Shown here: piece after piece, positions 15,734-25,336 of the stretch
Layout of the letters: each line of letters opens with the position of its first letter
Position numbering within the stretch: the stretch's first letter is position 1
Virus record (IMG/VR): IMGVR_UViG_3300023210_000088
Span: 1 to 39,262 of that record
Origin: a virus
Length of the DNA stretch: 39,262 bases
Reading direction: 5' to 3' (one strand)
Made by a program: the position numbers and the translations under genes
The notes under the pieces: model-generated
Databases searched by the model: none
The model's input: only the letters and a program-made list of their open reading frames with translations
Told to the model about the DNA's origin: nothing

Positions 15734-15786
15734 CTAAATAAAACAAAACTTTAAAAGATAAAAAAACAAACAAACAGGATAAAAAA

Positions 15787-16344
15787 ATGTCAAAAGAATT
15801 AAAAGATTTAAAACAAGCATTACCAGCACAGTTAAAAACAGCACTTTCAAAGTTTCCATTAAATAAACCAGATGGTACTATCCCTGATTTTATATCAGAA
15901 AGAGCAAATGGAAAAAATGATGAAGATTTATCATTTGAACTAAGCGAAAACCAAACAATTGAAGTTGCAGAATGGGCTTTTGAAAAGTCAGGCAAAGAAC
16001 TTCCAGATGATATTCCAGAGAGTAAAGATTATATTTCAGATGTAAAAACATTTGCATCATTAGTTATGGGTAAGATATACGGTATGAGATACGATAGTGG
16101 TGAACTAAAACCATGTGAGTTTTACCAAAAAAATGATAAAGTTGAAGTAGTAGGTATTAAAGATAGAAAAAAATTAAATAAAAAATGTAGCAAAGTAGAT
16201 TCTGAATCTGAAAAAGGTTTAGTATATGCAGACCATTATGGAATTAGAGATGAGCTTGAAGCTGAAACACCTTTTGAGCAAAAACTATTTTACTGGTACT
16301 GTTTTGATAATAACTCAAAAAACACTAAAGCGGGAAAGGCTTAG
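15787..16344 (+). CDS. Tail assembly chaperone, unshifted form (gpG-like)
   Basis: 185 aa, mixed and acidic, located between tail tube and tape measure as lambda G is. The frame ends ...NTKAGKA-TAG. The slippery heptamer GGGAAAG is at 16332-16338, in phase as G-GGA-AAG. The unshifted chaperone and its shifted fusion bind the tape measure during tail assembly in lambda. No membrane or catalytic motif. The ATG follows AACAGGATAAAAAA. Confidence 0.82.
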   Translation: MSKELKDLKQALPAQLKTALSKFPLNKPDGTIPDFISERANGKNDEDLSFELSENQTIEVAEWAFEKSGKELPDDIPESKDYISDVKTFASLVMGKIYGMRYDSGELKPCEFYQKNDKVEVVGIKDRKKLNKKCSKVDSESEKGLVYADHYGIRDELEAETPFEQKLFYWYCFDNNSKNTKAGKA

Positions 16345-16676
16345 AACTCTACTTAGAGTGGAGTTCAAACAAAGCCGAAGACTGGGATGCTATAAAAGAT
16401 AATACTAGAATCTCAGACACTCTAAAAGAACAACTAAAGCCACCTGAAATAACGCATAGAATAAATGAGATAATGTCTTGTATTCGCTCAGTATCAAAAT
16501 ACTGGGAGCGTTCAGGAATGGGTGACTTAATGTACTTTAACACAGGAAAAGCAAGAAAAGAATCTAAGTACGAGTTATCTTTTATACACATAAGGTTCAA
16601 AGATATAGAATGGGCTTTTAAAATATACGAAGCAATAACCTTAGAAAATGCAAGAAAACCAAAACCTGAAAAATGA
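15787..16676 (+). CDS. Tail assembly chaperone, frameshifted fusion (gpGT-like)
   Basis: A -1 slip on GGGAAAG (16332-16338) moves ribosomes into an open frame that reads GLELYLEWSSNKAEDWDAIK and ends at TGA 16674-16676. The product would be 184 + 112 = 296 aa. The downstream part has no good own start until Met at 16473 and would lack its first 45 residues there, so fusion is the natural reading. Its end (FKDIEWAFKIYEAITLENARKPKPEK) is helical. In lambda the same arrangement gives a low level of gpGT needed for tail formation. Confidence 0.82.
16332..16366 (+). other. Programmed -1 frameshift site with stimulatory hairpin
   Basis: Slippery GGGAAAG (16332-16338), identical to the lambda G-T heptamer, in the correct phase. 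After a 5-nt spacer follows a 9-bp hairpin: GAACTCTAC (16344-16352), loop TTAGA, GTGGAGTTC (16358-16366), with one G-U. The 0-frame stop TAG (16342-16344) lies just at the hairpin base. Confidence 0.85.
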
Positions 16677-16677
16677 G

Positions 16678-16704
16678 TATGCTTTAGATAGATTCTAAAG
16701 CATA
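16678..16704. terminator. Bidirectional hairpin between chaperone and inserted gene
   Basis: TATGCTTTAGA (16678-16688) and TCTAAAGCATA (16694-16704) form a perfect 11-bp stem with a 5-nt loop. It starts 2 nt after the chaperone stop and lies 5 nt beyond the stop of the opposite-strand gene. The minus-strand read has a T-run a few bases after it, so it likely terminates the minus-strand gene best. Confidence 0.7.
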
Positions 16705-16708
16705 TAAC

Positions 16709-16900
16709 CTACCAAACAAAAAGACCCATGATAGAGCCAAGTGGTGCAACAAAAATGCCTATAACTGCTAGAACTATTTTTCCAGACAAGACAAACTCCT
16801 CAATATTTAAAATAGCTATTATGTTTAATACCCATCCATATGTACCACCTACAATCACCACTAAATATGCAAACAAAAAACCTAATCTTACAAATACCAT
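16709..16900 (-). CDS. Small membrane protein (moron), 63 aa
   Basis: MVFVRLGFLFAYLVVIVGGT... contains two hydrophobic segments (about residues 4-30 and 40-62) joined by a short polar loop (NIEEFVLSGK), so it should be an inner membrane protein with two spans. It lies on the opposite strand between the chaperone and tape-measure genes, has an AAGGATTT ribosome site, its own FNR-box promoter and a terminator. This is the complete layout of a moron: an independent gene expressed by a lysogen. Superinfection exclusion or host fitness roles are typical for such proteins, but function cannot be read here. Confidence 0.7.
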   Translation of the reverse strand: MVFVRLGFLFAYLVVIVGGTYGWVLNIIAILNIEEFVLSGKIVLAVIGIFVAPLGSIMGLFVW

Positions 16901-16927
16901 TTTAAATCCTTATTTTAAAGTAACCGT

Positions 16928-16970
16928 ATTGTACAAAAACTAAAAAGCATTTACATTGTTTTATATCAAG
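16928..16970 (-). promoter_or_regulatory. FNR-box promoter of the membrane moron
   Basis: ATTGTT-TTAT-ATCAAG (16955-16970), 21-nt spacer, TACAAT (16928-16933) on the minus strand. One half site is imperfect. The spacer sequence (GTAAATGCTTTTTAGTTTTTG) is clearly related to that of 3590-3632. Confidence 0.7.
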
Positions 16971-16988
16971 ATTTATAAAAATATAAGA

Positions 16989-16994
16989 TATAAT
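16989..16994 (+). promoter_or_regulatory. -10 box for the tape-measure gene
   Basis: TATAAT in AAGATATAATTAC, 24 bp before the tape-measure ATG. It restarts the late operon after the opposite-strand insertion. Confidence 0.55.
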
Positions 16995-17018
16995 TACAAA
17001 AACATATAAGGTTTCACT

Positions 17019-20000
17019 ATGAGCAATAAGATAACGATATTACTAAAAGCAGAAACGGTAGAAGCAACAAAGAATATAAATAAGTTTAAAACAGATGTAA
17101 AGTTAGCTACAGGAACGATAGAAAACCTACATAACGAATCTACAAAACTATACAATAGACAAAAAGACGAACTTGCAACATATACAACTGCTGTAAAAAC
17201 TCATGAAACTGAACTTAAAAGAATAAGAGAGCAAAAAGCAACAGACATAGAAGACCATACTAAAAAGTTAGCAGAGTTAGAGGGTCAGGGTGTATATAGT
17301 GGAAGCAAGAAAGCAATGCTTAAAGATAGAGATATCCTTGATGCAAAAATACAAACAAAACAGGAGGAAATAGCAAACTTAGAATCATTCAACAAAAAAG
17401 AAGATGAATTAATAAAAGATGGAACTACTGAAAGGTCAAAGCAATATAAGAAGAATCAAGATAACTTAAAAGACCATAATGAAAAAGTTAAAGAAATAAC
17501 TCTTCAAAGAGATACTGTTCAAAGAAGTATAGAACACGCAAAATCATCAGCAGACCTAAAAAGAATAGAACAAGTTGCAAAAGCTGATATAGCAGAAGAA
17601 ACAAGAAAGCTAAAATCTACAGAGAATCTATACAAAAAATCTCAAACACAACTAGCTAGAGATAAAAAAACAAACTATGACTCAATTACAGAAGCAAAAA
17701 ATACACTACAGCAAAGAAAAGACCTACTTCAAGAAAATGTAAATATAGTAGAAACAAATAACAAAAAGATAATAGAAAATATCATTGAATCCGATGAAAA
17801 AATAAGAAAACAGAAGATAGATAGTGCCTACAGTTCTGTTGCAGACCAAGTAAATGCAGAAATAAAAGGCAATAAAAAACTAGAGCAGATTAAAAAAACA
17901 ACACAAGATGAAAAAAATCTTTTAGAAAATGCAAATAAAGAAAACAAAGAAGCATGGAATAAACACAGTGCGGACTTACATACTGATAGAAAAGCTCACA
18001 GCACAAAAGTAGCAAAGTTTAATGCTCTGATGGCAAATCAAAGAATTGCAGAAGAGAATGACAAAAACAATAAACTAGAGAAGATAAAAAAAGATAACAT
18101 TAAAAGTCTTGAAAAAATAGAACAAGATTCGCATGGTGCATCCGATGATAAAATAAATAAAGATAGAGAGAATAAAAGACTAGCATATCAAGAAGCTTCA
18201 CTTGCAAATAGAAAAGCTCACAGTAAAAAAATAACTGACTTTAATATGCAGATGGCATCACAAAGAACAAAAGAATTTGAAGACTCTTTTAGTGAAGCAA
18301 CTAGACATAATGATGGGTTGATAAAAGCAGAGAATAAGCTAAATAAAGATTATGAGTTAAAAGCAACAGATAGAGCAAGCTTTATAAAAAGTAATGGTCA
18401 AAAAATAAACTCAGTTCTTGACGGTCTTAATAACCAAAAAACAACAATCCACGCATCTGAGATAACTAGGTCAAAAGAAAGCCTAGATAACTTAAAAGCT
18501 TATTCAAAGCTAGAAAAAGAATCTAACGAGAAAAGATTTAACGATAGACAAGATTTTGATAATGCTTGGATAAAGTCACAAGCTAAAATACAAAAGATAA
18601 GAGAAGAAGAATCTAAAATAATAGATACTGGTACATCAAAAGCTGATGAAAATAGACTAAAATCACTTGAAAATGAAATTATAAAAAAGAAAGAATTAAG
18701 TAAAGCGAATACAGTTGCGAATGAGAAAAGAAAAAAACTAGATGATACAATAAGAGAAAGTCTTAATACTCAAAAAAAAGAAGCAATAGAGGGTGAGAAG
18801 TGGCATAGACAAACATATGTAAACACTAAAGCAACAAACGCTTATGAAGATGCAAAAGATAAGCTAGACGACCAGCTAAAAAGAAATATAATATCTCAAA
18901 GCCAATATAACATAGCACTATCAAAAGAAAAATCAAACCTAAACAAAGCAACACTAGCATCAGACAACCACGCTAAAAGCACAGAAAGTCTAGCAAACCA
19001 AACAATACGCTATATGAGATGGATGGGTACACTAGCTGGAGCTTACTATGCAGTAAGTGCATCTATGAGAGTAACAGTAGGTCTAGGTATAGAAGTAAAT
19101 AAAATGATGGAAGATAACACATTCGGTATAGCAGCTTTAACTTCTGCAAATACTAGAATGATAGATTCCATGGGAACGCTTCTTACTCCAGTAGATAAGT
19201 TCATAATTGGTCAAAAAATGGCTAAAGAGACTATGGCTCAACTGAGAGTAGAATCACTTAAAACTCCAGCAACTTTCGGACAACTTACTGAGATATACCA
19301 GCAGGCTACAGGTCAAACTCTTGCGATGGGAGATGCTTTTGGTACAGCTGTAAAATCAATAAATAAAAATACAGTTGAATTATCACAAAGATTTTCAAAT
19401 ATAGCAGGCGCTATTGGTCAGCCAATGGATCGTGTAAAAGAAGAGATTCGTTCTGCATTAACAGGTAATGTAAGTACAGATTCTATTATTTCAACAATGA
19501 TATTCGGTTCTCCAACAGAAGCAAATAAAGCGATAAAAGAAGCTAAAAAAAGAACAAATGGGCTTAAGGAGCTTTTTGATTTAAAGTTCAAGCCATTTGA
19601 TATACTTGGAGAAACAAGGTCTTACCAAAAGGGTTTCTTGGCTATGCAAAATGCTTGGGAAATGTCTATGGCAGATATGGTTGAAAAATCAGGAATGTTT
19701 GCAGATATAACAGATGCTTTTTATGAAATAAGCCAAAGCCTTGCAGAAAATTCAGATGAAATGGTTAGTGATTTTAATAGCATCTATGATTCTGCAAAAG
19801 ATGTAGTAGGAGTTTTAGATAATATACTAGTTCCAGCAATAGCTGCAAGAACAGTATATGGTTTAGCTACAGCTTTTGGTGTTCTTACAGCAGCAACCCA
19901 CGCAAATACACTAGCAGCACTTAAAAACCCTTATGTTTTAGCAGCAGTTGCAACAGCAGGAGCAGGATATACAATATACGAGTACTTTTCTGATGAAGCA

Positions 20001-23000
20001 GATAGACTTGATGAGGTTGCAAAACTAATAGAATCTAAAACAGAATCTATAAACAGTATGCAAACTTCAAAGATAGTTGAAAGTAGAGAAGCAATATCTA
20101 AGCAGTTAAGAGAAGAAAACAAAAAGATAAACCAACTAAGAATAGATATGGGAGAATATACTCTATTTGAGAAGCTATCTTTTGAGCCAGAAAATGAAGA
20201 CACGGTAGCTTATGAGAAGCAACTAAAAGTAATAAAAGAACTTACTGAAGCATATAATAAATATAAAGATATAGAAAATAAACAAACAGATACTAAAAAA
20301 CAACTTGAAGAGCAGTCAACACTTCTAACTAAAATAGCACTAAATAAAAAAGTAATAGATGATGTAAATAAGTTCACTGCTAAAGATGAAGATGAATTAG
20401 TTACTCTTGCAGAAAGTAGAGTAGAATGGAGTGAAGCATTGCTCGTAGTTCAGAAAAAACTAGGATTAAAAATAAATGAAGATGCAAAATCTCAGAAGAT
20501 ACTAAAAGATGCAGAAAAAACAATCCAAGAGGGAATAGAATCTTCAAAAAACAAAACAGCATCTATAACAGCAGATAGACAAGCTAAAGAGTTGAAAGCA
20601 AGTCAAGAGTACCAAACAGCATTAGCAAATATATCTGGTGTTGAGGTAAAGCTATCTGACCAAAAGCTAAATCAAATAGCATCAGCAGAAAAGATAAGAG
20701 AAAATGCAGAAAAGAATTTTAAAGAAGCAGTAGGTGCAAAAAATATATCTGAAGCACAAGTAAAACTAGATGAAGCAAAAAAGAAAGAACTTGTATTACA
20801 GTTTGAGTATCAAGGGGCTATAACTAAAGAGCAAGAGAAGCAACTAAAAAACGATAAAGATAGAATTAAAAATGTAAATGATTTATTTGCAACAATAAAC
20901 AAACAAACTAAACAGCAGCAAGATATGTATGATATGTTTTATGACATAACTATACCAGATTCTGTAAAGATGCTTGATGAAGCAAATGAGAAGATGATAA
21001 GTCTTTACAATAGTGGATTGTTTACAGCAAAACAACTAGAAGAAGTAGCAGATATTCTCTATAAGGATGATGAGGTTTCTCTTTTTGATAGCTGGGGAGA
21101 GATGGCATCATCTCAGATAACAAGTGGAATCCATGAGGGGATACAAGACGGACTAAGTGGAGACTTTGACTTATCTAAACTAGTAGGTAGTATAACAGGT
21201 GGAATAGGGGATGCGTTTACAACTGCTTCACTTTCAGCTATAGCATCACAAGCAGGAACAGCGCAAGGAATCCAAAGCGGAAGTATGTGGGGTCTTGCTG
21301 GTGGAGTTGCTCTTATGGGTGTATCTTCTTTGATGGGAAGAGATGAGGATGAGTATAAGAAACAAATAGAAGCAATAGATAACCAAACAGACAAGATAGT
21401 AGGGTCATTAGATGCTCAAACATCTCTGCTTGAAAAATTAGGAAACACATCTGCTGCAACTCAAAGTGACTTCCAATCTACGGTTGCCAGTTTTGAGGGA
21501 GAGATAGCAAAGTTTGCGGTTTTAACTAAAAAAACAACTGAAAAATGGCACGGTATCGAAATTTCTTCTGCTGAATACAATAGAACATTTGACACTTCTA
21601 CGATACAAGCATTTACAGAGCAGTTTGATGAAGTTATGAGATATGTAGATGCTGGGTATAAAGCTGACTTTACAGAGTTTAACATACAGCTTGACAATGT
21701 ATCAGTTGGGATACTAGATACCGTAGATACTTTTAAGACTTTATCAAAAACTTTAACTGATGTGTACGATGGTCTAAATGACAACATTTTAGCAGAAAAA
21801 AAACTTGCAGATGCTAGAGAAACTTTAGAAAACCTAACGGTGACAAGATACAGAATGAGCAGAACGGGTGCAATCGCATATGAGGACAAGGTTTTAGGGG
21901 AAGATTTTACTGAAGAGCAATTTTCTAGATTCATCTCTACAGCTATTACAAATATTGACAACCTATCGACATCAGTTGGTGCTTTAGCAGATGACTTAGA
22001 ATCTCCTGACACAAAGACACATCTGCAAGCAGTAGCAGATCTGGAAAAAGCAACAGGATTGATGTTTGAGGGTAATGTAAAGGCTGCACAAGACACAATA
22101 GAGTATATAGAGCTGTATGGAGGAGCTTTGGCTGAGTCTAAAGCAAACATAGCAGAGTGGGAACAAAGAAATGAAACAGCATCCGAGAAGGTAGCAAGAC
22201 TCACGGAAGAGATGAAAGATAACGGCTATGTGATGAACAGCTATAGCGATGCACTTGAAGAAGCTAGTGATGGTGGTAAAAGACTCACAGACAGGGAGCT
22301 TGAACTACTACAAGCTAGAGAAGAAGCAGCAGAGATAACAAAAGCTGAAACAAAAGCCAAAGGTGACAAAATACTAGCAGATAGAGAGGCTTTTGAGCTT
22401 CTTCAAGATAGCTTAAGCACAACAATCTACGATACTTTTGCAACAGATACGGAAAAGCTAAATGATGCAATGAGCGTTCTAAGTCTAACAACTGAAACAA
22501 TGCCAAAAAACATAGAGAAACTTAGTGACCACATAGTAGGGCTAGATAAATCTTATATAGATACAGCAGATGAAAGCTCTGAGTTTGTAAGTGCTATAAA
22601 CACCGTGAAAGATACTTTTAAAGAAGTGGCTGTTGAAATAGATGGATTATCAGTAAAAGGGTTATCACTTGTAGACTTCTTTGATAGTGTAGGGAAAATT
22701 TATGGTAAAGAGTTTAAGCTAGAAACGGCAATGTTTCAGCTTAAGGAAATTACAGAAGATTTCGGAGCCTACAGTTCGAAACAAACAATAGTCGATATAA
22801 ACGCTGGTGCAGAAATAACAGCAGATAAACTAGAGATGTTGTATTTTGCTTTTGAAGCTACAAACGGAAGCATAAACGACTTAGAGCAAACAGTATTAAG
22901 TGCAGGCTTGGCATCATTACAGACAGCAGAAGATTTAAAGAAAGCATCATTACAAGCATCAAAAGACTTAAAGGATGCAAATGAAGAAAAAAGAAAATCT

Positions 23001-24134
23001 CTACAACAAGAGCTAGATATGCTTACTGAAGTTACAACACAAAGAGATATAGACTTAGCACTACTAAGCGAAGAAAATAAGTCAATCTTAGAAGAAATAC
23101 ATCTACAACAAGATGCAAATAAATTAGCAGAAACAAACAAAACTCTGCAAGATGAATTAAACGGTTTAACTTTAACAACTGCACAGCTTAGAAAAAAAGA
23201 GATATCAGATATGGATGCTTCAACAACCTCTATTAAAGAATCTATATGGGCTTTTCAAGATTTAACAGAAGCACAAGGAATCATAGCTGATGATATAGTG
23301 AACACATGGAAAGATGCTTCTGATGAAATTTTATCTCTATCTAATACTTTCTCATCTCTAAGCAATAGCATAGGCGATACTATATCTGAACTCCTTGGTG
23401 GAAGCGATGCACTAGATTCACAAGATACTCTAATAAAAGACTTCTGGAATAAGCAAGGTGAACTAGATAAACTTTTAAGTAAAGATAGCTTCACATCTAT
23501 TGATGAGACAAGGATTAAAAGTTTAGTTGATAGTATAACTGGTCTATCTCCGCTAATCCAAGGAGCAGCACTAGGAGACAACACTCAGATAACTTCAGAA
23601 ATGGTGAGCGTACTAGATAAAATAAACAAAGACGTCTTAACAGCACAATCAGGCTTAAGCATACAAGATACTATAGGTGAACTAAACCAAACAACAATAG
23701 ATTATTTAGGAGCAGACAGTGAGATAGTGTCTTGGCTAAAAACTCTAAATGGTACGGTAGGAGAATTAAGTTTTTCAGACTACACGCTACAACAAACAAC
23801 AGTAGGTGCATACGACATAATAGACGGTTCACACGCAATGGGATTAGCAAATGTACCTTATGATGGATACATAGCAGAACTACATAAAGACGAGAGAGTT
23901 TTAACAAGAGAAGAAAATAAGATATACACTCCACAAAACAACATATATCCATCAATCGATATGCTAAAACAATACGGAAATAACACTAGCGACCCAGAGA
24001 TTAAAAAACTTCTTAAGAACATTTCAGAAAAGCTTGATAAATTAGATATAATATCAAAAGCAACAAAACACACAGATGCTACACTTACAGCAGTGTCGAA
24101 AAGTGGAAATAAACTTAGAGTGGAGATAGCTTAA
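17019..24134 (+). CDS. Tape measure protein
   Basis: 2371 aa, by far the largest gene, in the lambda H position after G/GT. Residues 1-640 are charged, helical coiled coil (repeated K/E-rich heptads). Hydrophobic segments occur near 655-690 (RWMGTLAGAYYAVSASM), 930-985 (VLAAVATAGAGYTIYEYF) and 1380-1430 (GLAGGVALMGVSSLMG), as in proteins that form a channel at DNA ejection. Near the C-terminus SHAMGLANVPYDGYIAELHK and ERVLTREE match the conserved tape-measure end 'G...VPYDGY.A.LHKGERVLT.EE'. Using about 0.15 nm per residue, known for siphophages, the tail would be near 350 nm. ATAAGG precedes the ATG; the stop overlaps the next start (TAATG). Confidence 0.93.
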   Translation: MSNKITILLKAETVEATKNINKFKTDVKLATGTIENLHNESTKLYNRQKDELATYTTAVKTHETELKRIREQKATDIEDHTKKLAELEGQGVYSGSKKAMLKDRDILDAKIQTKQEEIANLESFNKKEDELIKDGTTERSKQYKKNQDNLKDHNEKVKEITLQRDTVQRSIEHAKSSADLKRIEQVAKADIAEETRKLKSTENLYKKSQTQLARDKKTNYDSITEAKNTLQQRKDLLQENVNIVETNNKKIIENIIESDEKIRKQKIDSAYSSVADQVNAEIKGNKKLEQIKKTTQDEKNLLENANKENKEAWNKHSADLHTDRKAHSTKVAKFNALMANQRIAEENDKNNKLEKIKKDNIKSLEKIEQDSHGASDDKINKDRENKRLAYQEASLANRKAHSKKITDFNMQMASQRTKEFEDSFSEATRHNDGLIKAENKLNKDYELKATDRASFIKSNGQKINSVLDGLNNQKTTIHASEITRSKESLDNLKAYSKLEKESNEKRFNDRQDFDNAWIKSQAKIQKIREEESKIIDTGTSKADENRLKSLENEIIKKKELSKANTVANEKRKKLDDTIRESLNTQKKEAIEGEKWHRQTYVNTKATNAYEDAKDKLDDQLKRNIISQSQYNIALSKEKSNLNKATLASDNHAKSTESLANQTIRYMRWMGTLAGAYYAVSASMRVTVGLGIEVNKMMEDNTFGIAALTSANTRMIDSMGTLLTPVDKFIIGQKMAKETMAQLRVESLKTPATFGQLTEIYQQATGQTLAMGDAFGTAVKSINKNTVELSQRFSNIAGAIGQPMDRVKEEIRSALTGNVSTDSIISTMIFGSPTEANKAIKEAKKRTNGLKELFDLKFKPFDILGETRSYQKGFLAMQNAWEMSMADMVEKSGMFADITDAFYEISQSLAENSDEMVSDFNSIYDSAKDVVGVLDNILVPAIAARTVYGLATAFGVLTAATHANTLAALKNPYVLAAVATAGAGYTIYEYFSDEADRLDEVAKLIESKTESINSMQTSKIVESREAISKQLREENKKINQLRIDMGEYTLFEKLSFEPENEDTVAYEKQLKVIKELTEAYNKYKDIENKQTDTKKQLEEQSTLLTKIALNKKVIDDVNKFTAKDEDELVTLAESRVEWSEALLVVQKKLGLKINEDAKSQKILKDAEKTIQEGIESSKNKTASITADRQAKELKASQEYQTALANISGVEVKLSDQKLNQIASAEKIRENAEKNFKEAVGAKNISEAQVKLDEAKKKELVLQFEYQGAITKEQEKQLKNDKDRIKNVNDLFATINKQTKQQQDMYDMFYDITIPDSVKMLDEANEKMISLYNSGLFTAKQLEEVADILYKDDEVSLFDSWGEMASSQITSGIHEGIQDGLSGDFDLSKLVGSITGGIGDAFTTASLSAIASQAGTAQGIQSGSMWGLAGGVALMGVSSLMGRDEDEYKKQIEAIDNQTDKIVGSLDAQTSLLEKLGNTSAATQSDFQSTVASFEGEIAKFAVLTKKTTEKWHGIEISSAEYNRTFDTSTIQAFTEQFDEVMRYVDAGYKADFTEFNIQLDNVSVGILDTVDTFKTLSKTLTDVYDGLNDNILAEKKLADARETLENLTVTRYRMSRTGAIAYEDKVLGEDFTEEQFSRFISTAITNIDNLSTSVGALADDLESPDTKTHLQAVADLEKATGLMFEGNVKAAQDTIEYIELYGGALAESKANIAEWEQRNETASEKVARLTEEMKDNGYVMNSYSDALEEASDGGKRLTDRELELLQAREEAAEITKAETKAKGDKILADREAFELLQDSLSTTIYDTFATDTEKLNDAMSVLSLTTETMPKNIEKLSDHIVGLDKSYIDTADESSEFVSAINTVKDTFKEVAVEIDGLSVKGLSLVDFFDSVGKIYGKEFKLETAMFQLKEITEDFGAYSSKQTIVDINAGAEITADKLEMLYFAFEATNGSINDLEQTVLSAGLASLQTAEDLKKASLQASKDLKDANEEKRKSLQQELDMLTEVTTQRDIDLALLSEENKSILEEIHLQQDANKLAETNKTLQDELNGLTLTTAQLRKKEISDMDASTTSIKESIWAFQDLTEAQGIIADDIVNTWKDASDEILSLSNTFSSLSNSIGDTISELLGGSDALDSQDTLIKDFWNKQGELDKLLSKDSFTSIDETRIKSLVDSITGLSPLIQGAALGDNTQITSEMVSVLDKINKDVLTAQSGLSIQDTIGELNQTTIDYLGADSEIVSWLKTLNGTVGELSFSDYTLQQTTVGAYDIIDGSHAMGLANVPYDGYIAELHKDERVLTREENKIYTPQNNIYPSIDMLKQYGNNTSDPEIKKLLKNISEKLDKLDIISKATKHTDATLTAVSKSGNKLRVEIA

Positions 24135-25324
24135 TGCAGTTTTTTTTACCAGTAGCAGAAAACATACAAACTACTGGTACGAATATACTTCAGAATGAAG
24201 ATGAAGATGGAAATGAATATAGCATTTTTGACGTCACTATGGGGTATAATAAAGATTTCATAATAATATACGGAACAAATATATACAGGTCTTCAAAAAC
24301 TCAGTATCCGTTGGCTCACTACACTTGGAAGAATTTGGTGGTAGGCTCAGAGTATGCAACAAATCTGCATACTCAGACAGATATATATCCTGATGTAAGC
24401 GAAGAGCTTTGGATAGATATAGTAGATAATGTAACAGTAGTATATGTAGAATCTAACAGCACATACTATATTGCAAATAAAGATGCAACGGTAGATTTTA
24501 TGGCAGAAAGCATAGGTAGTCCTGCAAACTTTAACGAAATAACAGCACCACCACCATACAGAAAAGAATATAACTATCCAGAGGGTTTTGGAAGCACACT
24601 ATACTGGGAATATGTATCAGTTTCGAACAGGCAGAAAGCCTTTGATAAAGCTGTAGGTAGCCAAACAGAAAAAGAAGATGAGATAACATACAGATTCTTA
24701 CAAAACTCCATCTCATCTATAATCTTCCTAAATGTAGAGGCAAGTGAAATAGAAGTGCAAGTAACAGACTTGATAACATCAACAGTATATCCACTTCAAA
24801 CAAGAGATATGATAGATACATCACACTTAGACACTTACGAAAAAGTATGTACACAGCTACCAGTACAACTTCAGACAGCAACTTTTAAATTTGGATCAGC
24901 TTATAGTATGCAAATAGATGTAGCAATAAAAAATCCAAGTTCAGTAGCAAAAGTAGGTGTAATAAAATTTGGTTTACTAGAAGATATAGGTATGACACTG
25001 GATGATGTAGAAGTAGGCAACAGATCGTATAACGAATCAGGCATAAGAGAAAATGGTGAGTATGTCTGGAATCCGACTGATAAAGAATCTAATAAAACAT
25101 CTATAATAAACTACGACATAATGTATGATACACTACTCTTTGATGCAGTAGACAGAAAGATAAAGCAAATAACTGATAAAGATATCGTGTTGCTTGGAGA
25201 TGAAAGAGATGAAGATGCTTTTACAACCCTTCAATCATACTGTGTTGTGACAAGTTCAGGTGCAACCCTATCTAGTAAATCGCAAAAATCTCACGCTTCA
25301 TTAGCAGTAGAAACATTCGCATAA
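24134..25324 (+). CDS. Distal tail / baseplate protein, 396 aa
   Basis: Starts in the stop of the tape measure gene, where siphophages encode distal tail or hub proteins. The sequence is beta-rich and acidic with many Tyr residues (FIIIYGTNIYRSS..., YPEGFGSTLYWEYVSVS). It has no recognised enzyme motif. The absence of clear M, L, K, I and J homologues means this gene likely covers the role of the tail tip adaptor that carries the fibres encoded next. Confidence in a structural role is high but the exact identity is unknown. Confidence 0.55.
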   Translation: MQFFLPVAENIQTTGTNILQNEDEDGNEYSIFDVTMGYNKDFIIIYGTNIYRSSKTQYPLAHYTWKNLVVGSEYATNLHTQTDIYPDVSEELWIDIVDNVTVVYVESNSTYYIANKDATVDFMAESIGSPANFNEITAPPPYRKEYNYPEGFGSTLYWEYVSVSNRQKAFDKAVGSQTEKEDEITYRFLQNSISSIIFLNVEASEIEVQVTDLITSTVYPLQTRDMIDTSHLDTYEKVCTQLPVQLQTATFKFGSAYSMQIDVAIKNPSSVAKVGVIKFGLLEDIGMTLDDVEVGNRSYNESGIRENGEYVWNPTDKESNKTSIINYDIMYDTLLFDAVDRKIKQITDKDIVLLGDERDEDAFTTLQSYCVVTSSGATLSSKSQKSHASLAVETFA

Positions 25325-25336
25325 AAGGAGATATGA

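Noticed and set aside
21461-22204. Long minus-strand ORF (247 aa) within the tape measure gene
   Set aside because: Ser/Cys/Leu-rich shadow of a helical plus-strand gene, without ribosome site or promoter.
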